DNA of 64,000 bases from Myxococcales bacterium (GCA_020633465.1 JACKDN010000029.1:33228-97227); one strand, 5' to 3'; positions 45,753-54,750 are shown, numbered from the stretch's first letter. Notes: a model not told the origin generated them from the letters alone. Program-made: numbers and translations.

Positions 45753-45953
45753 GGGGCTCCTCCGGGCTGTGGGCGGAGTCCTCTTTCGGACAGCGGAGGC
45801 GCGTGTTGCGCAGCGACGGTCGAATTCTCGACTTCGCGTCGTTCGGCTTTGGGCGCCCGCGCAGGCTCGGGACAGGGCGCGCCTCCTGGATCACGCCCAT
45901 GGCCACACGCGGATCGCTTGTGTCGCGCAGGGCGCGTCGCGCAGGGTGGCGCG

Positions 45954-46727
45954 ATGATCGAGACGCGGACGCTGCTGGGTGGGCAGGTGCGGGTGGCCGT
46001 GGTCGGCGCGGCGAGCGGCAGCTTGCGGCTGGACCACCCCGGCGGACCGCAGCGCGTGGCGGCCGCCGCGGCGGCGTTCGGCGTCGCGCGGGTGGGCATG
46101 GTGGCCGCCGAGTTCACGCGGCGCGTGGCCACCGCCGACGACCTGGTGCCGCTCGACGGGCCCATCTGGCGCACCCGCGCCGAAGCCGACGGGCTGCGCT
46201 GGCGCGACCCCACGCTCGCGTTCGGCCTGTCGAGCGCCGACTGCGCTACGGCGGTCCTCGCGCGCGACGGCGAGGTCGTCGCGCTGCACCTGGGCCTGCG
46301 GGGCGTGTGGCGGGACGGCGACGGGCCGTCCCTGCTGGAGACCGTGATCGCGGGCCTCGACGAGCCCGCGTCGTGGTCCGCCTGGGTGGGCGCGGCCGCG
46401 GGGCCCTGCTGTCACGGCTTCCCCGAGCGCACGGCCGCCGAGCGGGCCTTCGTCGAGCGCCTGCGCCGGGCTTGGGGCGCCGTCGGCCAGCCCCACGCGG
46501 TGCGGCACGGGCCCCGGCGCGGCTTCGCGGGCTGCGATCACCGCGCGATCGCCGTCGCGCTGCTCGAGCGCGCGGGCGTCGGCGCCCTCGAGGTCGACAC
46601 CGCGTGCACCGCCTGCGCCGGCCTGCTCGATCCCGACCGACCCGGCTTCGGCGACTACTTCAGTCACACGCGCGACGTCGAGGGCACGCGGCAGCGCAAC
46701 CTGGTGCTCGTGGCGCCGGCGGGCTGA
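45954..46727 (+). CDS. Divergent YfiH/laccase-domain family protein
   Basis: 257 aa, ATG 45954. The family (YfiH/YlmD, Cys-His metallo-hydrolases acting on nucleosides or cell-wall intermediates) is recognised by SSADCATAV (Cys97), ALHLGLRG (His112, replacing the usual AHAGWRG), GAAAGPCCHGF for the IGPC-x loop, and the end CTACAGLL...FSHTRDVEGTRQRNL. The first metal His, normally in a Q-V-H-G motif, is not seen: the equivalent stretch reads AAEFTRRVATADD. Activity is therefore uncertain. No operon partners; amidase downstream on the same strand after 78 bp. Confidence 0.7.
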   Translation: MIETRTLLGGQVRVAVVGAASGSLRLDHPGGPQRVAAAAAAFGVARVGMVAAEFTRRVATADDLVPLDGPIWRTRAEADGLRWRDPTLAFGLSSADCATAVLARDGEVVALHLGLRGVWRDGDGPSLLETVIAGLDEPASWSAWVGAAAGPCCHGFPERTAAERAFVERLRRAWGAVGQPHAVRHGPRRGFAGCDHRAIAVALLERAGVGALEVDTACTACAGLLDPDRPGFGDYFSHTRDVEGTRQRNLVLVAPAG

Positions 46728-46805
46728 GCGCCTGCCCGGCCCGCCAGCCCATGACAGGACGCCGCCGCTCTGGCAACCTGGGGCCCACCCCGCCGCGGAG
46801 GATTC

Positions 46806-48902
46806 ATGCGCGCGCTCTCGCTGCCCCTCGCCCTCGCGCTGCTCGGCGTCGCCCACGCCCAACCGCTGGTCGTCGTCGACGCCGGGCACGGCGGGCGCGA
46901 TCCCGGCGCCGTCGGCTGCGGGCTGCAGGAGAAGGCCGCCGTGCTCGACACCTCGCGGCGCCTCGGCGACCTGCTCCAGGCCGCCGGCCTGCGCGCCGCC
47001 CTCACCCGCGACGACGACACCTTCGTCGAGCTGCGCGCCCGCGCCGCCTTCGCCAACGACCGGAACGCCGCGCTCTTCTTCAGCATCCACGCCAACAGCA
47101 ACGGCGGCGCGCCCGCCACCGGCACCGAGACCTGGATCGCCCGCGGCGCCTCGGCCGCCTCGGGCCGCTTCGCCAACACCGTCCAGGCCGCCATGGTGCG
47201 CGCCTGGGGCCTGCGCGACCGCGGCGTGAAGAGCGAGAACTTCACCGTCCTCACCGCCACCGCCATGCCCGCGGCCCTGGCCGAGATGGGCTTCATCAAC
47301 CGCTGCGATCCCGACGCCGCCCTGCTCGGCAGCGCCAACGACCGCCAGCGCATGGCGCAGGCGATGGCCGAGGCCGTCGCGGCGCACCTCGGCGTCGACC
47401 CGCCGGATCCCCAGCCGGGCGACGACCGCGGCACCCTCATCGGCGTCGTCTTCGCCGATCAAGGCGTCGGCCTCGACGATCCCTCGGTCCGCCTCGGCGG
47501 CGCCCAGGTGCGCGTGCAGCAGACCGGCGACACCGCCCGCTCGGCCGAGGGCACCGGCGGCTGGGAGTTCAGCCTGCCGCCCGGCGAGTACACCGTCCGC
47601 GCCACCCTCGACGGCTACGCCCCGGCCGAGCGCACCTGCGCCGTCGCGGCCAACCAGCAGTCGTGGTGCTCGGTCGGGCTGCTGCGCGACGCGCCCGATC
47701 CGCCGCCGCCCGCGGACATGGCGCCGCCGCCGCCGCCCCCCGAGGACGCGGGCGTCGGGCCCGTCGTCGACGCCGCGCCCCCGCGCGTGGACGCCGCCCC
47801 GCCCGGCTTCGACGCGGGCCCCCTCTCCCTCCCCGACGCCCGGCCGCCCCTGCCGCCCCGCGACAGCGGCGTCGGCGGCCTCTTCGATCGCGGCGTCACG
47901 CCGCCGCCCCTGGGCGCCGAGCGCGAGGACGACGTCGCCGTGTCGAAGGCGTCGGGCGACGGCGGCTGCACCGCGTCCCCCGGGCACCCGGTGGCCCCCG
48001 CGGCGCTTCTGCTGCTGCTCGCCTTGCCGCTGCTGCTGATGCGTCGCCGCCGCGGCGCCGCCGCGCTGGCCCTCGTCGCCGCCCTGCCCTTCGTCGCCCG
48101 CGCCCACGTGCCCGACGTGCCCGCCGGCGGCGTCGAGCTCGCCCCCGACACCGAAGCCCTGCCCCTCGTCACCACCGGCCCCGAGCGCGTCCTCGCCCGC
48201 GGCGACTTCGCCGCCCCCCTGCTGTCCCCCGACGCCGCCCACGTGGCCGTGCCCGCCCGCGATCTGTCGACCCTCCACGTCGTCCCGGTCGCCGGCGGAC
48301 CCCTCCGCGCCCTGGTCGAGGGCCCGCGCGTCGGCCACCGCCCGGTCTGGCAGGACGCCGGCACCCTCGCCTTCCGCACGCCCGGCCAGTCCGCGCTGGC
48401 CATCCCGCTGCGCGCCCGCACCCTCGACGGCGTCGAGGTCGTGCCCAAGCTGGCCGCGCCCGGCTTCCACCTGCGCCTGACCCCCGACGACCACGTCGAG
48501 CTGCGGCAGCGCGGCGTCGCGTACCGCATCAGCCCGCCCGGTGATCGCTACGTCACCGCCGTCGCCTCGCCCACCGGCGACCACGTCGTCCTCTGGGGCC
48601 TGCGCACCGGCCTCACGCTGTACCGCGTGGCCGACGGCAAGACGACCCCGCTCGGCCCCGGCGGCCACCCGTCCTTCGACCCCACCGGCCGTTGGCTGGT
48701 GTTCGAGCGCACCACCGACGAGGGCGCCGCGCTGACCGGCGGCGATCTGTTGCTGTGCGACCTGCACGACGCCGATCTGCCCCTGCGCGCCCTGACCCGC
48801 ACGCCCCGGCGCATCGAGCTGGCCCCGACCCTGGCCGGGCGCACCCTCGTCTTCCTCGCCGACGACGCCCTCATCGCCGTCGACGTCGACCTGCCGGAGT
48901 AG
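46806..48902 (+). CDS. N-acetylmuramoyl-L-alanine amidase fused, across a sorting tail, to a propeller-like protein
   Basis: 698 aa in one frame. Signal peptide (ALSLPLALALLGVAHA). Amidase_3 domain 20-200 with the zinc/catalytic set His28 (DAGHGG), Glu42 (LQEK), His95 (SIHANS) and Glu160 (AEMGFIN); it cleaves the lactyl-peptide amide of peptidoglycan. A carboxypeptidase-regulatory-like beta domain (215-290) and a Pro/Asp stalk follow. Residues ~385-415 are a typical C-terminal sorting tail (DGGCTASPG, LLLLLALPLLL, RRRR), but the frame continues. Met412 (nt 48039) begins what looks like a second signal peptide (RRRRGAAALALVAALPFVARA|HVP) and a 265-residue TolB/WD-like domain. Either a true fusion or two proteins, the second starting at 48039. 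Confidence 0.85.
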   Translation: MRALSLPLALALLGVAHAQPLVVVDAGHGGRDPGAVGCGLQEKAAVLDTSRRLGDLLQAAGLRAALTRDDDTFVELRARAAFANDRNAALFFSIHANSNGGAPATGTETWIARGASAASGRFANTVQAAMVRAWGLRDRGVKSENFTVLTATAMPAALAEMGFINRCDPDAALLGSANDRQRMAQAMAEAVAAHLGVDPPDPQPGDDRGTLIGVVFADQGVGLDDPSVRLGGAQVRVQQTGDTARSAEGTGGWEFSLPPGEYTVRATLDGYAPAERTCAVAANQQSWCSVGLLRDAPDPPPPADMAPPPPPPEDAGVGPVVDAAPPRVDAAPPGFDAGPLSLPDARPPLPPRDSGVGGLFDRGVTPPPLGAEREDDVAVSKASGDGGCTASPGHPVAPAALLLLLALPLLLMRRRRGAAALALVAALPFVARAHVPDVPAGGVELAPDTEALPLVTTGPERVLARGDFAAPLLSPDAAHVAVPARDLSTLHVVPVAGGPLRALVEGPRVGHRPVWQDAGTLAFRTPGQSALAIPLRARTLDGVEVVPKLAAPGFHLRLTPDDHVELRQRGVAYRISPPGDRYVTAVASPTGDHVVLWGLRTGLTLYRVADGKTTPLGPGGHPSFDPTGRWLVFERTTDEGAALTGGDLLLCDLHDADLPLRALTRTPRRIELAPTLAGRTLVFLADDALIAVDVDLPE

Positions 48903-48904
48903 CC

Positions 48905-49327
48905 ATGTTCACCAAGGTGCTCGTGCCCGTCGACGGCAGCCCCGACGCCCACCGCGCGCTGGACACCGCCCTCGACCTCGCCGGTCGCCTCGGCGCCCGC
49001 GTGACGGTGCTCGAGGTGGTCGAGGACTTCGGTCCCCTGCCCGGCTACTACGAGGCCGCCCCCGAGGGCGCCGATCGCGTGCGCTGGCTGGCCGATCAGC
49101 GCTTCGAGGACATCGTGCCCGCCCTGGGCACCACCGACGTCGACTGGGATCGCCTGGTCGAGCGCGGCGACCCCGCCGACACCGTGTGCCGCGTCGCCGA
49201 GCAGGGCGCCTACGACCTGGTGGTCATCGGCTCGCGCGGGCTGTCGGCGGTGAAGCGGTTCCTGGTGGGCTCGGTGAGCGATCGGGTGGTGCACCACGCC
49301 CCCTGCCCGGTGCTGGTGGTGCGGTGA
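48905..49327 (+). CDS. Universal stress protein (UspA family)
   Basis: 140 aa, ATG 48905, 2 bp after the previous stop. FTKVLVPVDGSPDAHRALDTALDLA at the N terminus and GSRGLSAVKRFLVGSVSDRVVHHAPCPVLVV at the C terminus; the G-x2-G-x9-G-S/T nucleotide-binding pattern is intact (GSRG...GSVSD), so ATP-binding type. Cytoplasmic. Probably co-transcribed with the amidase/propeller gene. Confidence 0.95.
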   Translation: MFTKVLVPVDGSPDAHRALDTALDLAGRLGARVTVLEVVEDFGPLPGYYEAAPEGADRVRWLADQRFEDIVPALGTTDVDWDRLVERGDPADTVCRVAEQGAYDLVVIGSRGLSAVKRFLVGSVSDRVVHHAPCPVLVVR

Positions 49328-49382
49328 GCACGGTGGATCGGCGCCCCGAGCGCGCAACCCCGAGCGCCGTGCGGGCGGCGCG

Positions 49383-50792
49383 GTGATCACCCTCGCGACC
49401 ATCCTGCTCCTCGCGGCCCCCGCCCCGCCGGCGATCGTCCACCTCGAGGTGCCCTGGCCCGGCGCGGCGCCCGCCGAGATCGAGGCCGGCGCCGTGCTGC
49501 CCCTCGAGGCGCGCGCGCAGCGTCTCGACGGCCTCGCCCACGTCGAGTCCACCACCGACGAGGGTGTCGCCCGCCTCCGCCTGCAGTTCGCGCCCGGCGT
49601 CGACGCCCACGCGGCGGCGCGCCGCGTCGCGGAGGCCGTCCGCGGCGTCACGCTGCCGGCCGACGCCGAGGCCCCGCTGGTCCGCACCGCGCCCGCCGGC
49701 TCGGTGCATCTGCTCACCGCCGAGCTCGACCAGGGCGAGGCCGCGCGCCGCGCCCTCGAGCGCCTGCCCGGCGTGCGCGACGTGGCGACCTGCGGCCTCG
49801 CCGATCCCACCGTGCTCGTCACCCTCGATCCTGCCCGCCAGGCCGCCTTCGGCCTCACGCCCGGCGACGTCGCGACCGCGCTGGCCACGCCGCCGCTGGC
49901 CCCGCCGCCGCCGCCCGAGGCCCTGGGTGACGCGCTGCTGCGCGCCAACCCGCTCGTCCGGCTGCGCGACGTCGCGCAGGTCGAGGTCCAGGCGCGCGCC
50001 GACTGCACCTGTCGACTCGACGGTCACCCCGCCGTGTGCTTCCGCGTCCACGCCGACGCCGCCCCGGCGTGGCCCGAGGTCGTCCGCCCCTATCGCCCGA
50101 CCACCCGCCGCACCCTGCGCGTCCCCCGCGACGTCGCCGCTCGACCACCCCTCGGCCCCGGCCTGCCCGGCCTCGTCTGGCTGCCCGAGGACGGCGACGG
50201 GCGCTGGTACAGCACCGACGCCGGCCCGGCGCAGCCCGTCCCTGGCGTGCGCATCGGGCCGCCCGAGGCCGCCGACGACGCGTCCACGCACGTCTGGGTG
50301 ATCGGCGCCGACGACGCCGCGCGCGCCGCTGCCCTGCGGGCCCTCGAGGCACGCTGGCCCGCCGCCGAGGGGCCGCCGCCACCGAAGCCCACGCTGGACA
50401 TCCGCCCCGCGCCGTCGGCCGCGAGGCTCGGCGTCACCGACCAGGACATCGCCCGCGCACTGCGCACGGCCGTCGCCGGCAGCCCCATCGGCCGAACCAC
50501 CCTCGACGGCGCCACCGCGCCCGTCGTGCTGCGCACCGGCCCCCCGCCCGACGACCCCGCGGCGCTGGCGAACCTCACGCTGACCACGGCCCAGGGCGCC
50601 CGCGTGCCCCTCTCCGCCGTCGCCACCCTGCGCCAGACCCTGGGCCCGGCCCCGCGCCGCCGCCGCGACGGCCAGCGCGCCGAGCCCCGCCGCCTGCCCG
50701 GCGTCACCCTCGAGGCTGCCCGCGCCGGCGTCGCCCAGCTCCCGCTGCCGCCGGGTGTGCGCGTCGAGGTCGTCGCCGAAACCGACGACTGA
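49383..50792 (+). CDS. RND-efflux-like porter protein lacking all membrane helices
   Basis: 469 aa. In place of RND TM1 there is a short cleavable signal (ITLATILLLAAPAPPA). Residues ~22-230 match the first porter half of HAE-type RND permeases: PGAAPAEIEAGAVLPLEARA, GLAHVESTTDEGVARLRLQF, GLTPGDVATAL, LVRLRDVAQVEV, GHPAVCFRVHADA. Instead of TM2-TM7 a ~70-residue linker follows. Residues ~300-450 match the second porter half: RLGVTDQDIARALRTAVAG, GARVPLSAVATLRQTLGPAP and PLPPGVRVEV. No hydrophobic segment longer than the signal exists. No membrane-fusion protein or TolC gene is adjacent. Predicted periplasmic and unable to use proton-motive force; function unknown. Confidence 0.75.
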   Translation: MITLATILLLAAPAPPAIVHLEVPWPGAAPAEIEAGAVLPLEARAQRLDGLAHVESTTDEGVARLRLQFAPGVDAHAAARRVAEAVRGVTLPADAEAPLVRTAPAGSVHLLTAELDQGEAARRALERLPGVRDVATCGLADPTVLVTLDPARQAAFGLTPGDVATALATPPLAPPPPPEALGDALLRANPLVRLRDVAQVEVQARADCTCRLDGHPAVCFRVHADAAPAWPEVVRPYRPTTRRTLRVPRDVAARPPLGPGLPGLVWLPEDGDGRWYSTDAGPAQPVPGVRIGPPEAADDASTHVWVIGADDAARAAALRALEARWPAAEGPPPPKPTLDIRPAPSAARLGVTDQDIARALRTAVAGSPIGRTTLDGATAPVVLRTGPPPDDPAALANLTLTTAQGARVPLSAVATLRQTLGPAPRRRRDGQRAEPRRLPGVTLEAARAGVAQLPLPPGVRVEVVAETDD

Positions 50793-50874
50793 TGGCTCAC
50801 CCCTGGCGAGTCGGCGCCGGCCGTGAAAGACTCCCGAGAGTCACACCGCCGTCCACCGACCCCCGGGAGGCCTC

Positions 50875-51630
50875 ATGACGCGCATCCTCGCCCTCACCCT
50901 GCTGTCCAGCGGCCTCGCGCTGACCGCCCAGGCCCAGCCCGCGTCGGCCCCGACCGCCGCCAAGTCGGCCGCCGCCCCCATCCCCGACTTCCCGATGATC
51001 GCCGTGGGGCTCACCCGCGCGGCCTGCGAGAAGGAGGCGAAGTGCGGCTGCTCGAAGGGCGTCGACGCGTGCGTCGCCATGCTCGCGGACGCCGGCGTGA
51101 AGCCCCCCACCCTCGCGTGCATCGCCCACCAGCCCTGCCCGGTCCTCTGCGAGTCCGACGACGCCGGCCAGCCGGGCACCAAGCTGCACACCGCCTGCCT
51201 GACGCCCGAAGCCACCGCGCAGGCGGCCGCCCACTTCAAGCAGAACGCCGTCGTCGCCATGTGCGCGGCCGCGCGGCGCTGCGGCTGCGAGAAGCGCACG
51301 CCGGCCGAGTGCGCGCCCTCGGTCATCGCCGACGCGCCCGACGTCAGCGGCGCCTTCTTCGCCTGTGTCAGCCAGCAGCCCTGCGAAGAGCTCTGTCATC
51401 CCAACCCCACGCGCCCGGGCGGAGGCATCCAGACCCGCTGCATGCAGCCGGCCCTCGAGGCCTCGTCCGCCGTGCAGGCCCTGCGCACCACCCAGCTCAT
51501 GTTGCAGCTGAACCTGCAGATGCAGCAGCGCATGCACGAGACCACCATGGGCATCATCCGCAACATGGCGCCCAGCCCCACCCGCGTGGACGTCTACGAC
51601 GCCCAGGGCAACTACCTGCGCAGCGAGTGA
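50875..51630 (+). CDS. Exported protein with two Cys-rich CGC repeats
   Basis: 251 aa; GGGAGG precedes ATG 50875. Signal peptide (ALTLLSSGLALTAQAQ). Two ~65-residue repeats with matching Cys order: AACEKEAKCGCSKGVDAC...HQPCPVLC...TACL and AMCAAARRCGCEKRTPAEC...QQPCEELC...TRCM. A helical Gln/Met-rich segment (LMLQLNLQMQQRMHET) precedes the C-terminal VDVYDAQGNYLRSE. Family not recognised. Stands alone. Confidence 0.8.
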   Translation: MTRILALTLLSSGLALTAQAQPASAPTAAKSAAAPIPDFPMIAVGLTRAACEKEAKCGCSKGVDACVAMLADAGVKPPTLACIAHQPCPVLCESDDAGQPGTKLHTACLTPEATAQAAAHFKQNAVVAMCAAARRCGCEKRTPAECAPSVIADAPDVSGAFFACVSQQPCEELCHPNPTRPGGGIQTRCMQPALEASSAVQALRTTQLMLQLNLQMQQRMHETTMGIIRNMAPSPTRVDVYDAQGNYLRSE

Positions 51631-51719
51631 GCCCACGGGCGCCGGCGCGCCGGCCTTCGCCTGTGCGCGACGGCCGTCCAGCCGCCTCGCGCCGACCCTC
51701 CGGTCGATTTACCTGTCAT

Positions 51720-51848
51720 TCCCCCCACGCGATGTGCTCTAAGGGCGCGGTCGCCGCAGCCACCGCTGGCTGTGCGATGGTCAGTCGGGCGCCTTTCGCC
51801 CGTATCGTGAGGCCATCCGGGGAAAGCCCGAGAGGCCGAGAGTGCAAG
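51720..51848 (+). promoter_or_regulatory. Structured 5' leader of the RRM gene
   Basis: Before ATG 51849 there are successive small hairpins: CAGCCA/TGGCTG with loop CCGC, GGGCG/CGCCC with loop CCTTT, and a nested GGCC[AT-CCGGG-GAAA-GCCCG-AGA]GGCC just before the weak ribosome site. A structured leader would suit a cold- or growth-regulated RNA-binding protein. No known riboswitch class is recognised. Confidence 0.4.
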
Positions 51849-52142
51849 ATGTCGAAGAAGTTGTTTGTGGGTGGCCTGAGCTGGGACACCACCGATGCCA
51901 GTCTGAACCAGGCCTTCGAGTCCTTCGGTGAGATCACCGAGGCCAAGGTCATCACCGACCGCGAGACCGGCCGCTCGCGCGGGTTCGGGTTCGTCACGTT
52001 CACCGATTCGGACGCGGCGATGAACGCCATCTCCGAGATGGACGGCACCAGCATCGACGGTCGCTCGGTGAAGGTGAACGAGGCCCAGGATCGGGGCCGC
52101 AGCGGTGGCGGCGGCGGCCGCTCGGGTGGCGGCCGCTGGTAG
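51849..52142 (+). CDS. RRM-type RNA-binding protein
   Basis: 97 aa. One RNA-recognition motif: RNP2 KLFVGGLSW (4-12) and RNP1 RSRGFGFVTF (44-53), followed by a short Gly/Arg/Ser tail (SGGGGGRSGGGRW). This is the bacterial/cyanobacterial Rbp type, abundant in myxobacteria; binds single-stranded RNA, often cold-regulated. Followed by a strong intrinsic terminator, so likely an independent transcript. Confidence 0.96.
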   Translation: MSKKLFVGGLSWDTTDASLNQAFESFGEITEAKVITDRETGRSRGFGFVTFTDSDAAMNAISEMDGTSIDGRSVKVNEAQDRGRSGGGGGRSGGGRW

Positions 52143-52180
52143 ACCCTCGGGTCTGACCGGGTCGGTATCCACCGACGAGA

Positions 52181-52210
52181 GCGGGGCCTTCGGGCCCCGT
52201 TCTTCGTTTG
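52181..52210 (+). terminator. Intrinsic terminator of the RRM gene
   Basis: Stem CGGGGCC (52183-52189), loop TTCG, arm GGCCCCG (52194-52200), then TTCTTCGTTT. A UUCG tetraloop hairpin with a T-rich tail; the clearest Rho-independent terminator in the window. Confidence 0.85.
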
Positions 52211-52299
52211 GGGGGAACGAACCACCGCCCGCGGTGGAAAGATCCGCTGGGCGCCCTCGTCGGGTGCGGGCGTCTCCACCAGCCTCGGACGGTCGAACC

Positions 52300-53241
52300 A
52301 TGCACCACGCTCGGCACCTCACCCGCGTCCTGCTCCTGCTCACCTGCCCCCTCACGCTGCCCGCCTGCAGCCCCTCGGACGCCGAGCCGGCGGCGCACGA
52401 CGACGGCGGCGGCGGCGCCCCTGCCCCCTCACCCGCCGATCCCGATCGCCCGACCGCGGCGCCCTTCGAGGTGCGCTTCGACGGGTATCACGGCGACTAC
52501 GACGTCGCCGCCGACGGCACCGTGCCCTACGTCTGGGGCTGGCAGGGCGGCACGATGATCCAGCCGCGGGTCGACTTCCCCGACGACGCCGGCTGGGCGG
52601 AAGGCGACCGCGTCCGCGTCCGCTTTCGCGTCGAGCCCGAGCCCGGCGGCCCGGTCGACATCCTGCCGAGCGCGCGCGAGACCGTCGTCGACATGTCCCT
52701 GTACGACGGCGCCGAGGGCCCGCTGTCCACCAGCAGCATCGAGCTGCAGCTCGGCTGGGAGGCCCTCGACGGCCTGCGACTGCGGCTGCGCGTCGACATC
52801 GAGGGCATCGACCACGTCTTCGACCGCACCGTCGTGCTGGCGCTCGAGCGGCCCGCACAGGCCCTCGCCTGTGAGGGGTTGGCCGAGGGGCTGGGCGGGC
52901 CGGGCTGCGTGTACGCCGACCTGCCGGCGCAGGTGACCATCGACGCGCTCGAGCCCGCCGACCCCGACGCCGACCCGTGCGCCGTCATCGACTACACGGT
53001 CCGCGGCCGCTTCGCACCGCAGGCGGTCGCCAGGGCGTGCTTCGACACCGCGCCGATCACCGGCCTGTTCGAGGGCGAGCAGGCCGTCACCCTGCGCGCC
53101 TCGGCCGCCTGCCTCGACCAGAACCACATCTTCCTGGGCGGTACCCTGCCGGTGCGGGCCCACGTCATGCTCCAGGGCACCTGCAACCCCCTGCCCGAGC
53201 TGACCGTGAACGCGCGCGCCGACGACTGCGCCTGCGACTGA
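52300..53241 (+). CDS. Lipoprotein of unknown family
   Basis: 313 aa from ATG 52300. Lipobox LTLPAC. Short Asp/Gly/Pro spacer, then ~270 residues of beta-rich sequence: FEVRFDGYHGDYDVAADGTVPYVWGW, VRVRFRVEPE, LRLRLRVDIEGIDHVFDR, then a second domain with Cys (ACEGL, PGCVY, DPCAVIDYTVRGRF, CLDQNH, GTCNPL) ending DDCACD. No sorting tail or known motif. Single gene between the RRM terminator and another lipoprotein gene. Confidence 0.72.
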   Translation: MHHARHLTRVLLLLTCPLTLPACSPSDAEPAAHDDGGGGAPAPSPADPDRPTAAPFEVRFDGYHGDYDVAADGTVPYVWGWQGGTMIQPRVDFPDDAGWAEGDRVRVRFRVEPEPGGPVDILPSARETVVDMSLYDGAEGPLSTSSIELQLGWEALDGLRLRLRVDIEGIDHVFDRTVVLALERPAQALACEGLAEGLGGPGCVYADLPAQVTIDALEPADPDADPCAVIDYTVRGRFAPQAVARACFDTAPITGLFEGEQAVTLRASAACLDQNHIFLGGTLPVRAHVMLQGTCNPLPELTVNARADDCACD

Positions 53242-53349
53242 CCCCACGCTCCGCCGGGCTGCCACCGCCCGCGGCGCCCTGCTAGGGTGAGGGCCGGTGG
53301 CCCACGCGGACCGGTGCGCGACCGTCTCGTGGGGCCGGCGGAGGTCGCG

Positions 53350-54750
53350 ATGCGAAGAACACTCGGGACCGTGCTCGCGCTGTTGCTGGCCGCGGTGGCC
53401 TGCGACGACGGCGGCGAGTCGACGGCGGGGGCGGGCGACGTCGCGGACGCCCGCGCGCCGCTCGACGCGGGCGGGGCGGGCGCGATCCCGGACGGGGGAG
53501 ACGACGCCGCGGTGGCCAACGACGCGGCGCCGCGGCGCGACGCCGCGGCCGCAACCGACGCCGCGCCACGGCGGGACGCCGGGCCACAGCCGGACGCGGG
53601 CTGGTTGCCCGACGCCGCGCCGGCGCCGGACGCGATGTCCGACGCCGGCGAGCCTGGCGACGTCTCCCCGCACCGGACGCCGCGCCCTCACCGGACGCCG
53701 CGCCCGCACCGGACGCCGCGCCCGCACCGGACGCCGCGCCCTCACCGGACGCCGCGCCCTCACCGGACGCCGCCGCGGCGCCGGACGCCGCCGCGGCGCC
53801 GGACGCCGATCCTCCGACTCGAGCGCGCCCGGCGACGCCCGCCCCGCGGACGACGCCGGGCCGAGCGACGCGGCGCCGCCAGGTGACGCCGCCGGCCGCG
53901 CCGACGCCGCGCCGCCTGCGGCTGTGCGCTTCGCGGGCGGCGACGCCGAGGGCCGTGGTGCGGGGCGATCGAGCTCGCCGGCGCCGCCGTGGTGCGGGCC
54001 GACGCCACGCTGACCGTGTGCGCCGGCTCGACGATCACCGTCACCGACGGGGACGCTCGCCTCGACGTCGCGGGCACCCTGCGCGTCGAGGGCACCGCCG
54101 ACGCCCCGGTCCGCATCGAGGGCCCGGGCGGCTGGGCCGGCCTGCGCATCAACGGCACCTTGGACGCCGCGCACCTGCTGGTACGCGACGCCCTGACCTG
54201 CGTGCAGGGCCTCGACGACGGCGTCGTCCGCCTGTCGGACACCCGCCTCGAGGACTGCGGCCGGGCCTTCGAGCTGAGCAACGGCGCCGAGATGCAGCGC
54301 GTCGACGTGCTGCGCGGCGCGTCGGTCATCGTCCGCGGCGGCGTGCTGCGGATGACCGACAGCACCATCGACTTCCAGCACCCGCGGCGCTCGCCCGACT
54401 GCACCCTGTTCAACGGGGGCGGCGCCGTCCTCGACCACGTGCGGTTCACCGGCTGCCACTGCCCGCTGCACGTCGCCCGCGCGCCCGAAGGCATGGTCGT
54501 CACCGCAAGCGTCTTCGACGACGCCGCCTACGCGATGATGCTGGCCCGCACCACGGCCACCCTCAGCGGCTCCACGCTGATCGGCGCGGTCGCCGACGTC
54601 CTCGACATCGGCGGTGACATCGACGCCGACCTGGCCGGCAACCACTACGGCGGGGACGCGCCCAGCGTCGAGACGGACGACCCCACCCAGTTCGGCGGCA
54701 CCGACGACTGGCTCGCCGATCCGCCCGAGGGCGCCGGCCCGCGCCCCTGA
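53350..54750 (+). CDS. Beta-helix lipoprotein, frame broken in the Pro/Asp/Ala stalk
   Basis: ATG 53350 with GGAGG 6 nt upstream; lipobox ALLLAAVAC. The stalk (DAAPRRDAAAATDAAPRRDAG...) is in the start frame to ~53670. It then continues as PDAAPAPDAA units in a second frame to ~53810 and as SDAAPPGDAAGRADAAPP in the third to ~53960, after which the start frame resumes; the start frame has a stop at 53886. From ~53985 a ~250-residue right-handed beta-helix follows (LTVCAGSTITVTDGDARLDVAGTL, VRLSDTRLEDCG, GVLRMTDSTIDF, AYAMMLARTTATLSGSTL). Three compensating indels with zero net shift; sequence error or real instability. Confidence 0.65.
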
